A stretch of 60,673 bases of DNA, taken from Rachicladosporium sp. CCFEE 5018 (lineage: Eukaryota > Ascomycota > Dothideomycetes > Cladosporiales > Cladosporiaceae). Position 1 is the first letter of the stretch. The number at the start of each line of letters is the position of its first letter. The notes under the pieces were generated by a model. That model ran no database searches. It worked only from the letters and a program-made list of their open reading frames with translations, and had not been told where the DNA came from. Both the position numbers and the translations under genes were made by a program. Below, in pieces: positions 56,466 through 60,673 of the stretch. The stretch is taken from assembly GCA_002077045.2 (NCBI GenBank), contig KZ111160.1:371292-431964 (forward strand). The letters run 5' to 3'.

Positions 56466-59400
56466 TTTGCCCGTGTTGCGCGAATACAATATTGGGATTT
56501 CGATAGAAAGCTGATCAGAGCCTGAACACAGGCGAACACTCACATTATGTACACAATCCAGGTGTAGACTCGAGGCTCTAGCCCCTTCATGTTACCGCGT
56601 CGTCGCTTGCTTCGCTTGGCCGTGCGTGAAGCGTGGCCTGATTCAAGAGGCGACTGTACGCATCTGTACGAGCACTTTCGCAAGCCCATGCAAGGTTCCT
56701 CAAGGTCTATTTTGGAAAATCTACCAGGAACCCAGGATCTACACATGGTCGTCGAGCACGTCGGGGTCCGGCCATTGTGAGAACCGGGCTCCAAGGATCT
56801 TGGCGAGGCTGGCGATGTCTTGCTCGTCCACGTGAAGAACGAAGCGGTGCAACACTTGCAGTTGCAAGCGCGTAACGGAGACTGCGCCCCTCGCCCTGTC
56901 GCTGCAGGGTAATACGATGGCTAGACAGAAATGGACGCAGGCTGCAAGAGAGCCGAGCGCACTTTACTGAAAGTCACTTCCGCGTTGCTATACCCGGTGG
57001 CGACGCACGTACGAGCTAGTATCAGCCTCCATGCACGTCAGCTACCGCTGCTACGGCGGCGGAGGAAGTAGATGCAGGCGTGGAATGACCGAAGCCTGTA
57101 GACTTCAATATCTTCGGTTGTTTCCTCGGTACTGGTAGACTCGACTTTGGATCTCATGCGATGCCGAAGATGCTGCATGTCTCCACGATCAGAGATGTCT
57201 AGACGTGAAGGTCTGCTCAACGACCAGAGATGGTCGCAGCGGTGAAGGGCCATTGCTGGAGTGGCCAGACGGTGGGTGAGGCCGGAGCGGCATTGGCGTG
57301 GAAATCTTCCGCTGCGTCGCAGTAGCGCTACCATTCTAGACTGACGATCGTGGATGTGCCGCTGGCAGCAGCAGACTGTTCCAGATGCTCAAAGACGGCC
57401 AAGACAGGTCGCCTTGCATCACCAAGGAAGGCAAGCCAAGTGCAGGCAGACTGTAGCGAGCTCTGCTCGACTGACACTCGCGGGGAAACGCGGCATCAGC
57501 GCGTGTCTCACCTCGAGAAATCGGTGGTATGGTTATCCTCACAGCCTTGCGAAAAATGCAATTGTACCCTGAGCTTCCACGATCAGCCTCAGCCCACACG
57601 TTCCGAGCCGCGTCCACGCGGGAGCAAAACCGCACACCCGGTCGCTGGTACGCGTTTCAGACGTTTTTCCAGACTCTCAACAACCTCACTTCATCAGGAT
57701 CTGCGCCTCTGAGCCTTTTGGAGTATGTCCAAGTTAGTATCGCAGCGCTCTAGTACTGCGTTCGCCTCACAGCGTCGCCCATAGTTGTCCCGCTGTGAAC
57801 CGCGTTGCTTTGCCGAATTACCTCGGCCAGCAGCGAATTCACGCACGACACTTGAGTGGCGCCACGAGTGTCCATTGCGTGCGCGTGATGATCACGCGAG
57901 AAGTGCATCGTTGGCGCTCTCAGCCATGAGCAGGTATCATGACTTGCATTGTCCGGATATGGTAGCCAGAATGTCGAGAAGAACAGCTCGATCCCTGTTT
58001 AGCAAGACCGAGAACGGCAATGTCCTGTTCGATCGTCTTTGCCGACGGAGCGTGGCGGGACATGGATGAGCTGGTGATGCGGACCAATTAACGCATGTCA
58101 TCAATAGCACACTGCACGTTGCCTTGACCGCATTGATACGTCGAACTGTGAATGAGCGCCACAACGTTCGAAGCTGGACAGCAGGGGCATGCACCGCGTG
58201 GGATGTCAGGACGGATTGAGCAGGCATGCAGACTATGGCTGCGACTTATATGAGTCGTTTTTGTGCCCTTCGTGCCCAGCTTCACGCTTTTTGAGAGAGC
58301 CCGCCCAAACGAACATACCGGCATTGCGCACGACGCAACGTGCTCCAAGACGTTACACCTAATACGGGCAATGCTACAGCCTCCTAGCTCGATCTGCTGA
58401 GCGTGACTACAGTGCTTCACATCCCTGGACCTGGTCGTTGGCTACGATCATTCGCAGCGCGTATGTGCCAAGTTCGTTACGCGACTTGGCGGAGATCTTG
58501 CTTACTTGGCAAACCGAAGCTTCCACCTCATGTCAAGCAGGATCAACCTTCTGGAACAGTATCCGTATTGGCGATGCCCACTGGACTTACCACGCCGTGC
58601 TATAGCACTCGCCGCCACGTGAGGAGACGCCATCAGACTGGGCGCGCTACCAGGATCCTCCAACGACTTCGTGGCCGACCAGCTAGACGTAGCTCATCAC
58701 TCCGAGCCTTGGCCATGATTACTGCAGACCAAGTCAAGTCCTCCAGTATCCACGTACCCTTGACCAACGGTGAATAAGCGTCTGGCAGCCTCGGAAGTGT
58801 GCCCTGGTAAGCCAATAGCTCGTCAAGGCGCTGCATGGCCATACCGCTGAGGCATGTCTCTTTGATTGGGAGGCGTCGAGACAGCGTAGCTTGGCCTGCT
58901 TGATCGGCGCGAGTAGGTAGCCACGACACCGTTTCGAAGGGCTTGACACCAGACGGGCCCACGCGACCGGTACATCCTCGAACATGACTCGCTCAAATGC
59001 TTCATGCGCTGACCATACGACCTCAGCAAGCAACTGGCCAGTCCGTACTCTTGTGCCGGACTCATGCACAGCTGCAGCTTAGTGGCTCGCGTTTGTGACA
59101 TGAATGCAGTGTCCGTCGGTCTAGATGCTTCACCTGCATTAGATCTTTTCACGATGTCCCCTTTGGAGACTGCTTCATCGGGGCTCCTCATCCGTCGGTC
59201 GATAGCAAAGCATCAGCTGACCCTGCACCAATATGTTGAGCGCCACGGGAGCAATACACCGCATTCATGTCGCTGCTACTAATCAGGTCTCGCCGGGGTC
59301 ACCCAAAAGGTGCGCCATGAGGCTCCACTCCACGTGGCAGCTAGGACGCCATTTCGAGGTACACAGGTACCGAAGTCGCCGAACACCACATCGGATAGAG

Positions 59401-60152
59401 GTCGTCGCAAGCAAGCATGCGAACGTCGACAGCTGCGACATGAACGCTACCCGAGCGGCAAGTTCCTGCTATCAAGCTTGCGTGCCAGATCCCCGGCTTA
59501 CAAGGTTAAACGCTCTGAACGTACTGAACATGACTACTGTGACTAGTAGTCTGAGGTCTTCGAGTCCCTGTGCCATAGCTAGTGCCAATTTGGCCACGGG
59601 AAACGCAGAGCCTCCTGCCAGTACACCTGCAGCTTTGCCCAGGTAGCATAGTAGTAAGTTGCATCTGGACCTTTCTAGCGCTGTAGGGCGGAGTCATCTC
59701 GAGGGGAGGGTTCAAGAAGCGAGGATTGACCTTTACTTTTGCAAGACCGTACTTGCTCTGCAGGTTCCGGCCAGTCGGACAAGGATGCTTTGACAAGCAC
59801 GCGAAGCTTACATTGCATCGAGACCATGATCTGACACCATTCGGCTTGTCCTCGACCTCGTTGGTCGTCGGCTGAGCTATTTCCCGGTGGAGAGTAGCTA
59901 GCCATGCAGGAATAATGCATGCATGTCCATAGCTAGACCTCGCGCATGTCCGACAGACCAGAGATATAGCGGATGCTGCTATTGTGCCGGCTCTGCCAAG
60001 AAGGACGCCTTCGTCGGACCCAAGGTAAGAGGGAGATATCGCACCCGCACTTGTATTTATAGAGGCCGGGTTCCAAGATCTCAAGACCCTCGAACTTGCT
60101 CATTCTTCCACCGCATTCTCAACCCTCTAATACCGCAGACCACCTTGTCAAG
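56466..60152. other. Gene-poor 3.7-kb stretch
   Basis: Many short overlapping frames occur on both strands, none longer than about 190 codons and none with a domain I recognise. Base composition is not strongly AT-rich, so heavy repeat-induced mutation is not apparent. No terminal repeats, transposase or reverse transcriptase signatures were seen. A TATA-like tatttatag at about 60053, 100 bases upstream of the next start, may belong to the multicopper oxidase promoter. Confidence 0.5.
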
Positions 60153-60673
60153 ATGCGGCACTCTTCACGACTCTTGTTGATCGGTGCTATTGCTGGGCGT
60201 ACCTTTGCCAAGGACTGGGAAAGCCCTCCGTACACCAGTCTCTACTCGCAGCCTCTGCCGATTCCACCAGCCAAGGCGCCGCTCAAGTGTGTCGTAGTGC
60301 CATCCCCTGATAGATTGGTTGCAATCACTGATCCACTACAGGACCTTCACCTTCCCCGGTCAAGCTCCTATTGACTACTATGAGATCGACATCAAGCCAT
60401 TCGAACAGCAGGTCTACCCAGGCAAAGCAAAGACCAGGCTTGTCGGCTACGATGGTATCAGCCCAGGGCCAACGTTCCGCATGACCAAAGGTCGCGAAGC
60501 CATTGTGCGCTTCATCAATCATGGGGATCTTGCCAACAGCGTGCACCTCCATGGGTCATACTCGAGGGCACCGTTCGATGGTTGGGCCGAAGATGTGACT
60601 CCACGCCAGTCGTACAAAGACTATTACTATCCGAATCAGCAGAACGCTCGTATGCTCTGGTACCATGATCATG
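60153..60673 (+). CDS. Multicopper oxidase (bilirubin oxidase/laccase-like), partial at window end
   Basis: Exon 1 60153-60286, intron 60287-60341, exon 2 from 60342 to the window edge; 155 residues visible. The protein starts with a signal peptide (MRHSSRLLLIGAIAGRTFAK), then the first cupredoxin domain: PIDYYEIDIKPFEQQVYPG, LVGYDGISPGPTFRMTKGRE, and the copper motifs HLHGS and WYHDH. These supply type 2/type 3 copper ligands. The spacing and the IKPF...YPG opening fit bilirubin-oxidase-like enzymes better than classical laccases. It oxidises phenols, tetrapyrroles or metals outside the cell. The rest of the gene, including the type 1 copper site, is outside the window. Confidence 0.88.

Noticed and set aside
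1..60673. CRISPR arrays, phage or insertion-sequence features
   Set aside because: The sequence is eukaryotic nuclear DNA with spliced genes, and no regularly spaced repeats or transposase signatures were seen.

Overview
The window is nuclear DNA of a filamentous or yeast-like ascomycete. Genes carry short (about 50-60 base) GT-AG introns, lie on both strands at high density, and encode typical fungal proteins: a mitochondrial Hsp78/ClpB chaperone, Nop4-like RRM protein, EMC5, Bor1-type anion transporter, mitochondrial rhomboid, DUR3-type urea symporter, Sec14-like lipid-transfer protein and bilirubin-oxidase-like multicopper oxidase. The protein set looks like Dothideomycetes (black-yeast relatives such as Hortaea or Teratosphaeriaceae). 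That placement is inference. The paired, slightly diverged gene copies would fit a diploid or hybrid genome.

Layout. Bases 1-7348 are single copy: a cytochrome-b5/MAPR-like heme protein, a small Cys/His protein, a Nop4 homologue (minus) and the 3' part of HSP78 (minus). Bases 7349-25352 (copy A) are followed by 100 N, then 25453-43462 (copy B, the same genes in the same order and orientation), another 100 N, and 43563-46022 (copy C, only the 5' part of the urea transporter and its promoter). Copies A and B each hold: 5' HSP78 (-), secreted agmatinase (+), EMC5 (+), Bor1 (+), PLC-like phosphodiesterase (-), SUZ-domain protein (-), small conserved protein (+), CCDC25 homologue (-), rhomboid protease (+), BTB-like protein (+), DUR3 (-). 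Bases 46023-60673 are single copy again: F-box/YccV protein (-), Sec14-like protein (+), SDR (+), a proline/serine-rich protein (+), a large secreted PKD-domain protein (-), a 3.7 kb stretch with no recognisable gene, and the start of a multicopper oxidase cut by the window end.

The tandem structure is the main feature. Each junction is a 100-N gap, and A and B stop at the same base. B and C are identical over about 1.9 kb, while A and B are identical only over their last roughly 0.7 kb. This looks more like two haplotypes (or homeologues) placed head to tail by a scaffolder than a true triplication, but a real tandem duplication is not excluded. The copies carry different lesions: the PLC-like gene is broken in both at different places, and the BTB-like gene only in A. 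Several housekeeping genes in the single-copy flanks (Nop4, Hsp78, Sec14-like) carry single-base frameshifts or a lost splice acceptor, suggesting long-read base errors or broken alleles whose intact partner lies elsewhere. I did not find a convincing novel multi-gene system.
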